Shown in pieces: positions 43,814 to 51,541 of a stretch of 64,000 bases of DNA. The position numbers and the translations under genes were made by a program. The first letter of the stretch is position 1. Every line of letters starts with the position of its first letter. The stretch covers positions 248,001-312,000 of the forward strand of contig NZ_JBJGED010000004.1 in assembly GCF_045062745.1 (NCBI RefSeq). The letters are read 5' to 3'. The notes beneath the pieces were generated by a model. The model saw only the letters and a program-made list of their open reading frames with translations, was not told where the DNA came from and searched no databases. Origin of the DNA: Paenibacillus_AA sp045062745 (lineage in GTDB: Bacteria; Bacillota; Bacilli; Paenibacillales; NBRC-103111).

Positions 43814-45127
43814 ATGAGCATGAGCCAATCACAATCCAAGTCTACGTATGATGTGCTAGTCGCGGGGGGCGGTCCTGCCGGGATCGCCGCCGCCGTGGCG
43901 GCGGCGCGGGAAGGCGCCCGCACGCTTCTGGTGGAACGGTACGGATTCCTAGGAGGCGCGGGCACGGCCATGATGGTGAACCCGTGGATGAGCTATTGGT
44001 CCTCGGGCGGAGGCAACGTGCAGTTGATCTTCGGGGTGCTGCAGGAGCTGATCGACCGGATGACGGCAATGGGCATGTACGGGCATCCGAAGCAGAAGAC
44101 CGCCTTCGATCCGGAGGCGCTGAAGGTGGCGGCCGAGGAGCTGTGCCAGGAAGCGGGCGTGCAGCTGCTGTACCATTCCTTCCTCGGCGAAGCGAGGATG
44201 GATGAGGCCGGCAAGCGCATCGAAGCGGTGCGCCTCGCCAATAAAGCCGGCCTGGTCGACATGCGGGCGAGCATCTACGTTGACGCCACCGGCGACGGCG
44301 ACCTGGCCGCCCTGGCGGGGGCGGTCGTCGAGAAGGGCAGGGCGGTCGATAGCCTGAGCCAGCCGATGACGCTGAACTTCCGGATGGCGGGCGTCGACAT
44401 GGACCGGATGCTGACACGGCAGGAGATTACCGATCTGTACTTGGAGGCGAAGGCTCGGGGCGAGATCGACTGCCCGCGCGAGAACGTGCTGTGGTTCTAC
44501 GCGAATCAGCCGGGCGTCATCCACTTCAATACGACCCGCGTGCTGTTCAAGGACGCGACCGACCCGTGGGCGCTCACGGAGGCCGAGATCGAGGGGCGGC
44601 GCCAAGTGCAGCAGCTCGTTCACTTCCTGAAGACGCATGTGCCGGCGTTCGAGGACGCCTACCTGCAGACGACGGCGCCGCAGATCGGGGTGCGCGAATC
44701 ACGCCGGGTGATGGGCGACTATGTGCTCACGGCGGAGGAGCTGCTCGCCTGCTGCAAGTTCGACGACGTCATCGCCCGCGGGGCGTATCCCGTCGACATT
44801 CACAACCCGGCCGGCACCGGCACCATTATTCAGTCGCTGCCGCCTGGCGAGTGGTACGATATTCCGTACCGGACGCTCGTGCCGCGGAAGATCGAGAACC
44901 TGCTGATCGGCGGGCGCCCGATCTCGGCCACGCACGAGGCGCACTCCGCCATCCGCGTGCAGCCGATCGCCATGGCGATCGGGCAGGCGGCGGGTACGGC
45001 GGCGGCGTTGTGCGCGCAGGAGGGCGTGCTGCCGCGCGAGCTCGACGTCCGCCGCGTGCAGGCGGCGCTGACCGCGCAAGGCGCGGTGCTCGGCCAGCCA
45101 AGCGAAGCGACCGGCGTGGCCGAGTAG
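43814..45127 (+). CDS. FAD-dependent oxidoreductase (PF12831 type), paralogue of the 4.8-kb gene
   Basis: 437 aa. YDVLVAGGGPAGIAAAVAAAREGA and ERYGFLGGAGT give the FAD fold; DATGDGDLAALAGA, NFRMAGVDMDRM and PQIGVRESRRVMGDYVLTAEE follow in the same order as the gene at 4825-6186. RBS GAGGAGTGG. Last gene of the YesMN-importer region, giving two flavin oxidoreductases around one importer. They may act on the imported glycoside, for example by oxidising a sugar carbon before cleavage; this is inference. Confidence 0.87.
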   Translation: MSMSQSQSKSTYDVLVAGGGPAGIAAAVAAAREGARTLLVERYGFLGGAGTAMMVNPWMSYWSSGGGNVQLIFGVLQELIDRMTAMGMYGHPKQKTAFDPEALKVAAEELCQEAGVQLLYHSFLGEARMDEAGKRIEAVRLANKAGLVDMRASIYVDATGDGDLAALAGAVVEKGRAVDSLSQPMTLNFRMAGVDMDRMLTRQEITDLYLEAKARGEIDCPRENVLWFYANQPGVIHFNTTRVLFKDATDPWALTEAEIEGRRQVQQLVHFLKTHVPAFEDAYLQTTAPQIGVRESRRVMGDYVLTAEELLACCKFDDVIARGAYPVDIHNPAGTGTIIQSLPPGEWYDIPYRTLVPRKIENLLIGGRPISATHEAHSAIRVQPIAMAIGQAAGTAAALCAQEGVLPRELDVRRVQAALTAQGAVLGQPSEATGVAE

Positions 45128-45168
45128 CGCGCTAGCAACGGCAGTCCTCCCGCCACACCGCACAACAG

Positions 45169-45349
45169 AGGGAATTCCTCCCTCTCTTTGAGCCGATTCA
45201 GTCGGCTTCCCGCATACGAAAGGGAAAACCTCCCTCATTTTCTCCGAAATCGGCCCGATTTGGCCCGTTTCGGTCAAATGAGAGGGAGGTTTTCCCTCTT
45301 TTACTTTGAAATTCGCCATATATCGCATAAGGAGAGGGAGGATTTCCCT
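45169..45349. repeat. 51/52-bp-phased tetrad repeat, element 3 (different motif)
   Basis: AGGGAATTCCTCCCTC (45169) and AGGGAAAACCTCCCTC (45221) are followed by inverted GAGGGAGGTTTTCCCT (45282) and GAGGGAGGATTTCCCT (45334). Like copies are 52 bp apart. The inner pair, extended by AAATGA, forms a near-perfect hairpin of about 20 bp per arm. Architecture equals elements 1 and 2 although the motif is unrelated. Confidence 0.75.
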
Positions 45350-45403
45350 CTTGTCCAGCTCCCATCCCCGTCGAGTAAAGCTGACCTATCATCTAATTCC
45401 CTC

Positions 45404-45660
45404 CAACTGAACGCGCCCTCGCCAAGTAACAAGGAATTTCCGGCTTATTCGCGCCATCTGAACGCGCCCTCGCCAAGTAACAAGGAATTTCCGGCTTATT
45501 CCCACCAAATGACCGCCACCCCGCCCAGTAACACGGAAAATCCTGCTTATTCCCCCCCGACTGAACGCGCCCCGCCCAGTAACACGAAATTTCCGGCTTT
45601 TTCCCCCAACTGAACGCGCCCTTGCCAAGTAACAAGGAATCAACCATCTGAATCGCCCCC
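45404..45660. repeat. Tandem array of about 51-bp repeats
   Basis: Five to six copies of a unit built on TGAACGCGCCCTCGCC, AAGTAACAAGGAA and TTTCCGGCTTATTC. The TGAACG-like anchor occurs at 45408, 45459, 45510, 45562, 45611 and, truncated, 45649, i.e. at steps of 51, 51, 52 and 49. A degenerate extra copy may start near 45357. Units are nearly adjacent, with no unique spacers, so it is not a CRISPR. Together with the tetrad it fills the gene-less stretch 45128-45788. Confidence 0.8.
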
Positions 45661-45788
45661 GCCGCACACTACTCCAGCGCCTTATTGTCACGCCTTTCCC
45701 AAACATGACCGTTGACCGCTCCGTCCCCGCATAGTACACTAACAAAAGCTGTGCTCAGACCTGACACCCGTTGGAGGCTTTTCGAAAC

Positions 45789-46283
45789 GTGAACTTCAAG
45801 ACCGTCACCATTTGTTTGTACCTCATGATCCTATATTGGATCTCCTTACATATCCCGTCCTTGAAGACGGTGTTCTATCCCACGTTAGGCGCATTCTCGT
45901 ACTTGTTCGTCACCCGCGCGTTCGAGCTAAGGGACTTGTCCCGCATAACACTCGGCGCCGTGATCGCCTCCTGCTTAGGCTCGTTGCTGAACGCGATGTA
46001 TCCAGGAGTACCCGCCTTCCTGCTGAATACCCTGCTGGTCACGTGGATGATCCGCAAGTTCCATTGGAACGCCCCACCGATTTTGGCGGTGTCGTTGATT
46101 CCATTCTTTATCCAACCAATCGAGTGGTGGGTCGTGCCGGTGTCCGTGCTCGGCTCGCTCAGCGGGTTGTTGTTGCTTGTCGGGGCGCTCCACTATTCGG
46201 TGGCGTACAGCCGCCCGCTGCTCGCGTTGCTCCTCCCTGAGCGGGGCCGACAAACCGCCGGCCGATCGAATGTAGACGTATGA
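45789..46283 (+). CDS. Small multi-pass membrane protein (HPP-like?)
   Basis: 164 aa with five to six hydrophobic helices (ICLYLMILYWISLHI, ITLGAVIASCLGSLLNA, FLLNTLLVTWMI, ILAVSLIPFFI, VVPVSVLGSLSGLLLLVGAL). Reminiscent of short HPP-family membrane proteins, but I am not certain of the family. GTG 45789 is favoured because GGAGG lies 11 nt upstream; the longer TTG at 45771 overlaps that RBS. Followed by a terminator, so a single-gene unit. Confidence 0.65.
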   Translation: MNFKTVTICLYLMILYWISLHIPSLKTVFYPTLGAFSYLFVTRAFELRDLSRITLGAVIASCLGSLLNAMYPGVPAFLLNTLLVTWMIRKFHWNAPPILAVSLIPFFIQPIEWWVVPVSVLGSLSGLLLLVGALHYSVAYSRPLLALLLPERGRQTAGRSNVDV

Positions 46284-46315
46284 TCCGACTTTTTGCTAGC
46301 CTCCCGCTATTATAG

Positions 46316-46343
46316 CGCTCCTGTCTAAGGGAGCGTCTTTTTA
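46316..46343 (+). terminator. Terminator after the small membrane protein gene
   Basis: CGCTCC-TGTCTAAG-GGAGCG followed by TCTTTTTATT. Confidence 0.8.
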
Positions 46344-46487
46344 TTGGGTCTGAGCGCTTTCCCTGTATCCGTAATTTTCCATCTGGGTTATAATTAGGGG
46401 ACCTGTCATGGGTGGGTAGCTGGGGAATATCGGACCAGGAGATGAAGAAATGAGCCTGACGATCGTGCATAGACGGGGGACCGAGTG

Positions 46488-47039
46488 ATGCAAACCAAGG
46501 GGAGAATCATTGTATTGAACGGGACTTCGAGTGCGGGGAAAACAAGTCTGGCGAAAGCCTTAATGGCCCAAGCAGGGGACGCCTATTGCTACTTGTCTCT
46601 GGACGAGTTCAGGCAACAAATCCAGCAAGCCTACTTGCGTATGTTTCCGTTCTTGGAGAATACGTCGGCTGAAACGATTAATATCGGTCTAGGCATCGTT
46701 GCCGCGCCGCAGATCACTTTACTGCACACGACGATTAAAGCGCTTTCGGCCATGGGGCACCAGGTCATCGTGGATCATGTGCTGTTCAGCAAAGCTCTAC
46801 AGGAAGAATGCAAACGAATACTGGAAGGATACCCGGTCATCTGGGTGGGGGTCTATTGTCCGCTGCACGAGCTGGAGAGGCGGGAGAAGGAACGCGGGGA
46901 CCGGAAGATCGGATTGGCAAAATCGCAATACGAGATCGTCCATGAAAGTGTCGAATACGACTATCAGGTGAGTACATACGAGATGGACCCTCAGCAGTGT
47001 GCCGAACACGTAATGACTTATATCAAGACGATCGGATAA
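46488..47039 (+). CDS. Chloramphenicol-phosphotransferase-like kinase (CPT family)
   Basis: 183 aa. P-loop GTSSAGKTSLAKAL, then YCYLSLDEFR, VIVDHVLFS and the family block VGVYCPLHELERREKERGDRKIGLAKSQ, ending YDYQVSTYEMDPQQCAEHV. This is the PF07931 pattern; the founding Streptomyces enzyme phosphorylates chloramphenicol, while most homologues have unknown small-molecule substrates. GGGGGA precedes ATG 46488 (a GTG sits one codon earlier). It has its own TATAAT-like element near 46389. Convergent with the cupin gene. Confidence 0.85.
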   Translation: MQTKGRIIVLNGTSSAGKTSLAKALMAQAGDAYCYLSLDEFRQQIQQAYLRMFPFLENTSAETINIGLGIVAAPQITLLHTTIKALSAMGHQVIVDHVLFSKALQEECKRILEGYPVIWVGVYCPLHELERREKERGDRKIGLAKSQYEIVHESVEYDYQVSTYEMDPQQCAEHVMTYIKTIG

Positions 47040-47070
47040 AGCGTTGGTAGTCTTGGATAGGCCGCTCATA

Positions 47071-47105
47071 ACGCATCCCAGGCTGTGCGTCGGCCTGGGA
47101 TGCGT
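47071..47105. terminator. Hairpin between convergent kinase and cupin genes
   Basis: A 13-bp perfect stem ACGCATCCCAGGC / GCCTGGGATGCGT with a 9-nt loop. There is no long T run, but the position suggests a shared terminator. Confidence 0.65.
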
Positions 47106-47111
47106 ATTCAA

Positions 47112-47948
47112 TCAGCGGTAATGGTGCTGCGGGAAATAGGAATAGGCAGGCGCGGCTTGGGGTTGCCGGGCCGAGGTATACGGATCCGCATGCAGTTGGT
47201 ACGGCTGGTATTGCGGATACGGCTGATACTGCTGGTAGAGCAGCTGCTCTTGCTGCAGCTGGCGCTGTTGCTCCTGTCGTTGCTCCTGCTGTTGCTGTTG
47301 CTCCTGTTGTTGTTGCTGTTGCTCCTGTTGTTGTTGCTGTTGCTCCTGTTGTTGTTGCTGTTGCTGCTGTTGTTGTTGCTGTTGTTGCATTTGCTTCTGG
47401 TGCGCTTGGATCACGCATTCATCGGTAGGCCCGATGATGATCGTTTCGTTGTGAAGCGGTTCAATGGTTTTCTTCCAGAGCTCGGGATCCAGGCAATACG
47501 TATGAGCGAACACTTCAGTCGGCGTCTTGGTCAGAATATCGGAGCCGAATATATAATTGGGATACGGCGCGTCGAAGATGGCGAGCAAGTGGGTCTTATC
47601 CTCCAGAGCGATTTCCCAATGCCACCAGCCTTGCGGAATATTCGCCACTTGTCCAGGCTTAATCTCAATATTCGAGATTTGATTGGTGAACGGATTGATC
47701 AGAGACACCCTCGCCGATCCGGAGATGCAGTAGACCAGCTCGGCCGCGTTCTGATGATAGTGCGGCTCCACGACACGCCCCTGGCTCAGGTATATGTCGA
47801 GCATAGACACATTGCCCAGCGTATTGAGATTATCCCGTCCCAATTGATTGATATAGTTGTCGGCGTTACGGGTAGCAATCCGATTGTTGCTCAAATCGAA
47901 GAAATACTGCAGATCCGGTCTCTTATAAAATTCATAGGGATTCATCAT
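47112..47948 (-). CDS. Cupin-domain protein with glutamine-repeat C-terminus
   Basis: About 278 aa. Residues ~20-130 form a cupin barrel: VVEPHYHQNAAELVYCISGSA gives the H-x-H...E metal set and NIPQGWWHWEIAL the later His. From about residue 190 the chain becomes a Q/QE repeat (runs of 5-14 Gln separated by Glu), then a Tyr/Gln/Pro-rich tail (QYQPYPQYQPY). Such tails suggest a structural, possibly spore-coat or surface, role; inferred. No strong RBS is visible, so the start (47948, or 47975 nine codons earlier) is uncertain. Confidence 0.8.
   Translation of the reverse strand: MMNPYEFYKRPDLQYFFDLSNNRIATRNADNYINQLGRDNLNTLGNVSMLDIYLSQGRVVEPHYHQNAAELVYCISGSARVSLINPFTNQISNIEIKPGQVANIPQGWWHWEIALEDKTHLLAIFDAPYPNYIFGSDILTKTPTEVFAHTYCLDPELWKKTIEPLHNETIIIGPTDECVIQAHQKQMQQQQQQQQQQQQQQEQQQQQQEQQQQQQEQQQQQEQRQEQQRQLQQEQLLYQQYQPYPQYQPYQLHADPYTSARQPQAAPAYSYFPQHHYR
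47275..47391 (-). repeat. CAG/CAA microsatellite encoding poly-Gln
   Basis: On the minus strand CAA and CAG codons repeat, broken by GAG, in an 18-21 bp higher-order period (CAACAACAACAGGAGCAACA-like). It is prone to slippage in multiples of three. Confidence 0.85.
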
Positions 47949-48051
47949 TGTCAAGCGGTACACTCCAATCATCAAGGTATCGATATGCCTTCATGATATG
48001 CGGGAGAGGGGAAACCGTGACAGGAGTCTAGATTTGAACCGCCCAACACGC

Positions 48052-48092
48052 AAAAAAGGACCCCCTCCAGCCGCGATGGTAGGAGGGGGTCC
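48052..48092 (-). terminator. Terminator of the PrsA-like gene
   Basis: On the minus strand GGACCCCCTCC and GGAGGGGGTCC pair over 11 bp and are followed by TTTTTT. Confidence 0.9.
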
Positions 48093-48110
48093 ACCCGTAG
48101 GGTCAACCGA

Positions 48111-49265
48111 TTACTTTTGCGGCCCGGCGAGCGAATTCGAGAGGATCAGACCCGGCACTTCTTGGGTCAGGAACTTTTGGAAGACCGGCCCGATCAGCTG
48201 GGATTTCAGCTGATCCTTCACCTCATCGAGCGATTTCGTCTTCCGCGACTCGACCTCGACCAGATGGTAGCCATACTCGGTCTTGACCGGATCGCCTACC
48301 TGGTGAAGCGGCTGCTCGGCGGACGCTTTCTTGAACGCCTCGACGAAGCCGCTGATGTCCGCGTCCGTATAACGGCCGCCGTTGTTCTTGGAGCCGGCGT
48401 CGTCGGAGTATGTCTTGGCGAGCTCGGCGAAGTCGCCTCCTTTGGCGAGCTTGTCCTTCACTTCTTTGGCGCGGGCCAATGCTTCCGCGTCCGTACGCAG
48501 CGCGGTGCCGGTGTTCGGATCGGTGAGCCCGATCAGGATGTGGCGGACGGTGGCGGTGACGAAGGCGGCCGAATCGGCTTTCTTCTGCCGGTCGTACTCG
48601 GCTTGCACCGAAGCGTCGTCGACCATGGTGAGCAGCACTTGTGTAACCAGGTTGCGCTGCGAGATGTACTGCTTGATCTCAGAAAGCGTCAATTGGAGCG
48701 GTTTCAGGTTCGTCTCAAGCCCCGCCTCGGAGCCGAAGTACTGTACGATGCCGGCATATTCCAAATCCGCGGCGGTGGTTGCCGACGCTTGAGTCGTATC
48801 GCTCGCACGGGCGGCGAGCAGCTTGAAGGCGATCAACTGCTGCAGCATCGACTGGCGATACGCCGGGTTGGCGGAGGAGCCGCCCGCTTGCGGGTTATAG
48901 AACGCCGTGGCGGAGATGAACGTGTCGAGCTCGACCTTGGACACTTGTCCGCCTTGGTATGTAGCTACGGCTGCCGCAGCTTCGCCGCCGTAATTTTTGC
49001 CGATCCAGATCGTCCCCGTGTCGTTGTCGAAGTTGACATCCTTGCCCAGCGATTCCGAGACGAAGCGCAGCGGCACATACGTCGTGTCGTTGTAGATAAA
49101 GCCTTGCTGCCCTTCCGGCGGAGCCTTCTCCATGCCGTCGAACACGAATTTGAGCTCGCGAAAATACACCCCGATATCCGTGCTAGTCGCCGCATATGTA
49201 AGCGACCCGGTCATCATCGTGCCGAGCGCCAGGCCCACGACCAAACCCTTCAGCTTGTCCTTCAT
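48111..49265 (-). CDS. Secreted PrsA-like peptidyl-prolyl isomerase with stalk domain
   Basis: 384 aa. Signal peptide (GLVVGLALGTMMTGSLTYA, cleavage before ATST). Residues ~40-95 match the copper-amine-oxidase-N-like stalk module common in Paenibacillus (YVPLRFVSESLGKDVNFDNDTGTIWIG). Residues ~100-250 are the SurA/PrsA helical chaperone part, and ~255-355 a parvulin domain (VRHILIGL, GGDFAELAKTYSDD, GYHLVEVESRK). Unlike classical PrsA it lacks a lipobox Cys. It should help fold exported proteins at the membrane-wall interface. ATG 49265 or, three codons earlier, 49274 (GGGGAG upstream) are both possible. Confidence 0.87.
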   Translation of the reverse strand: MKDKLKGLVVGLALGTMMTGSLTYAATSTDIGVYFRELKFVFDGMEKAPPEGQQGFIYNDTTYVPLRFVSESLGKDVNFDNDTGTIWIGKNYGGEAAAAVATYQGGQVSKVELDTFISATAFYNPQAGGSSANPAYRQSMLQQLIAFKLLAARASDTTQASATTAADLEYAGIVQYFGSEAGLETNLKPLQLTLSEIKQYISQRNLVTQVLLTMVDDASVQAEYDRQKKADSAAFVTATVRHILIGLTDPNTGTALRTDAEALARAKEVKDKLAKGGDFAELAKTYSDDAGSKNNGGRYTDADISGFVEAFKKASAEQPLHQVGDPVKTEYGYHLVEVESRKTKSLDEVKDQLKSQLIGPVFQKFLTQEVPGLILSNSLAGPQK

Positions 49266-49441
49266 CAATCTCATCCTCTCTCCCCGAATGTGAAATATGG
49301 GAAAATCTATCCTATGTATTCCGCATCGAGGGCCGATTTCCTGCTCCGGTTCTCCACCATTCGACAGGAGAATCGAAGGTGTGGCAGGTGCTTCCGGAAG
49401 GACAGTATGAGATAATAGCACCATCAGGGGTACAAGGAAGG

Positions 49442-49462
49442 ATGGACACGTTAAGCGTATGA
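49442..49462 (+). other. Possible leader mini-ORF coupled to the response regulator
   Basis: ATG at 49442 encodes six residues (MDTLSV), and its TGA overlaps the ATG of the regulator gene (ATGA at 49459-49462). The only good purine-rich tract (AAGGAAGG) lies in front of this mini-ORF, not at a normal distance from the regulator start. Speculative. Confidence 0.2.
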
Positions 49463-50133
49463 CGAAGCTGCTGTTGGTGGATGACGATCCGCATATTCGC
49501 GAGCTCGTGCGGGTGTTCCTGAGCAAGGAAGGCTTCGAGGTGCTGGAGGCGGGCGACGGAGTGGAAGCGCTCGAGGTGCTCGAGTCGGCCGCGCCGGATC
49601 TGGTCATTCTGGATATAATGATGCCGAATATGGATGGCTGGCAGCTCGCGCGCGAGCTTCGGGAGCATTATGACTTCCCCGTGCTCATGCTAACGGCGGT
49701 CGGGGAGACCTCGAACAAAATACGGGGCTTCGAGCTCGGCGCCGACGATTATCTCGTCAAGCCGTTCGAGCCGTTGGAGCTCGTCGTCCGGGTGAAGGCG
49801 CTGTTGAAGCGGTACCGGATCGCCACGTCCCAGACCGTCCAGGCGGGGATGCTCGAGCTGAACCGCAAGACATACGAGGTGTCGCTGGACGGGAAGAACA
49901 TGACGCTGCCGCTGAAGGAGTTCGAGCTGCTGTTCAAGCTGGCCAGCTATCCGGGCAAGACATTCTCCCGGGAACAGCTGATCGAGCAGATCTGGGGCTA
50001 CGACTTCGAAGGCAACGAACGAACGGTCGACGTGCATATTAACCGGCTGCGCGAGCGGTTCCCGGAGGAACGCTGCTCCTTCCGGATCAGCACGATTCGC
50101 GGGCTCGGGTATCGGTTAGAGGTGCAGGGATGA
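49459..50133 (+). CDS. OmpR/PhoB-family response regulator
   Basis: 224 aa. Receiver domain with acidic pair DDD near the start, phospho-acceptor Asp52 (LVILDIMMPNMDGW), Thr/Lys switch residues (MLTAVGE, YLVKPFEP), and a C-terminal winged helix (LTLPLKEFELLFKLASYPGKTFSREQLIEQIWGYDFEGNERTVDVHINRLR, shown in part). The stop overlaps the kinase start (ATGA). It controls unknown targets, perhaps the membrane glycosyltransferase 1.4 kb downstream. Confidence 0.94.
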   Translation: MTKLLLVDDDPHIRELVRVFLSKEGFEVLEAGDGVEALEVLESAAPDLVILDIMMPNMDGWQLARELREHYDFPVLMLTAVGETSNKIRGFELGADDYLVKPFEPLELVVRVKALLKRYRIATSQTVQAGMLELNRKTYEVSLDGKNMTLPLKEFELLFKLASYPGKTFSREQLIEQIWGYDFEGNERTVDVHINRLRERFPEERCSFRISTIRGLGYRLEVQG

Positions 50134-51527
50134 GTATGGTGAAGAAGTGGCCGTTTGTGCTGCGGCTCCTGCAGATCATTACGACGCTCTCGATCTGCTG
50201 GTCGTTGGCGTTCTTATTGATCTCGTTCCTCTACGATTATGGGGCGAAGCCGAAGCATTGGGAGGAAATGTTGGCGCGCGGCAGCACGATCGCGGCCTTG
50301 TATGCCGCGGAACGTAACGGGGATCTGGAGGAGACGGTAAGGCAGCTCGCGAGCTTGCGGGATGACCGCCTCCTGCTTGTCGACGCGAGCGGGAACCGGC
50401 GGGCGTTCGGCCCGGAGCCGGGCTTCGAGGCGGACACCGTGTCGGCGGCCGATGTGCAGGAGGTGCTCGCCGGCGGGACGGTGCGTAAGCTGCCGCGGCA
50501 CAATCCGTTCCGCTCCGGCGTCGCTACGACCGGGCAGCCGATCGAGGTAGCGGGGGAACGGCAGGCGCTGTTCATCCAAACCGTGACCCCGAGCTTGTTC
50601 CACGACTACGGCAAGCAGCTTTTTACGATCCTGCTGTCGTTCGTCATGATGATCCTCTTCGGCATGTGGGGTGTCAGGCGGCATCGGCGGTCGATGAGTC
50701 CGCTCCAGCCGATCGTCGAGGCGATGCGACGGATGGCAAAGGGCGACTTCAATGTGAATCTGGATGCAAAGCCGCATACAAACGGCCCGTTCGGCCCGAT
50801 CGTCGAGAGCCTGAACGACATGGCGATCGGACTGAACGAGATGGAGCGGATGCGGCAGGAGTTCATCTCCAACGTCTCGCACGAGATCCAGTCTCCGCTC
50901 ACGTCGATCAGCGGATTCACGCGCGCGCTGCATAACGATCAGCTGCAGCTCGAGGAGCGCAAGCGGTACCTGAGCATTATTGAGACGGAGAGCCGGCGGC
51001 TGTCGAAGCTGAGCGACAACCTGCTCAAGCTGACGTCGCTCGAGTCGCAGCACCATCCGTTCGAAGCGAAGCGGTTCCGCCTGCACAAGCAAATTCGCAA
51101 CATCGTGCTCGCCTGCGAGCCGCAGTGGGTCGAGAAGTCGATCGAGATGGATGTCTCCCTGGAGGAGATCGACCTCATCGCGGACGAGGAGCTGCTCAGC
51201 CAAGTGTGGATCAATCTGATCAACAACAGCATCAAGTTCACGCCCGTCGGCGGGACGATCGGCATCGCGCTGACGAAGCGCGGCTTCGAGGCGGTCGTAC
51301 GCATCTGGGATACGGGGCCTGGCATCGCCGACGAGGATCAGGCACACATCTTCGAGCGGTTCTACAAGGCCGACAAGTCGCGGAACCGGTCCGGATCTAG
51401 CGGCAGCGGGCTCGGCTTGTCCATCGTCAAGAAAATCGTGCAGATGCACAAGGGCTCGGTCTGCGTAGACAGCACGCCCGGGCAGGGAGCGCAATTCACC
51501 GTCGTGCTTCCGCTAGTGCAGGACTAG
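50130..51527 (+). CDS. Sensor histidine kinase partner of the OmpR-type regulator
   Basis: 465 aa. TM1 (LLQIITTLSICWSLAFLLISFL), extracellular region of about 140 residues, TM2 (LFTILLSFVMMILFGMWGV), HAMP, HisKA with His251 in FISNVSHEIQSPLTSI, HATPase with NLINNSIKFTP (N box), WDTGPGIAD and SGSGLGLSIVKKIV (G boxes). GTG start region coupled to the regulator stop. Note the Gln after His-Glu-Ile where Leu or Lys is usual (HEIQSP versus HELKTP); still compatible with activity. Confidence 0.93.
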   Translation: MSMVKKWPFVLRLLQIITTLSICWSLAFLLISFLYDYGAKPKHWEEMLARGSTIAALYAAERNGDLEETVRQLASLRDDRLLLVDASGNRRAFGPEPGFEADTVSAADVQEVLAGGTVRKLPRHNPFRSGVATTGQPIEVAGERQALFIQTVTPSLFHDYGKQLFTILLSFVMMILFGMWGVRRHRRSMSPLQPIVEAMRRMAKGDFNVNLDAKPHTNGPFGPIVESLNDMAIGLNEMERMRQEFISNVSHEIQSPLTSISGFTRALHNDQLQLEERKRYLSIIETESRRLSKLSDNLLKLTSLESQHHPFEAKRFRLHKQIRNIVLACEPQWVEKSIEMDVSLEEIDLIADEELLSQVWINLINNSIKFTPVGGTIGIALTKRGFEAVVRIWDTGPGIADEDQAHIFERFYKADKSRNRSGSSGSGLGLSIVKKIVQMHKGSVCVDSTPGQGAQFTVVLPLVQD

Positions 51528-51541
51528 GAGGCGATCGTGAA

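Noticed and set aside
45188..45613. 141-aa open frame made of 17-residue repeats, and similar minus-strand frames at 45389-45745
   Set aside because: It is the translation of the 51-bp repeats; a period divisible by 3 keeps several frames open on both strands. No RBS and no known domain.
45404..45660. CRISPR-like array
   Set aside because: Units are adjacent, imperfect copies of the whole 51-bp period; there are no unique spacers and no cas genes.
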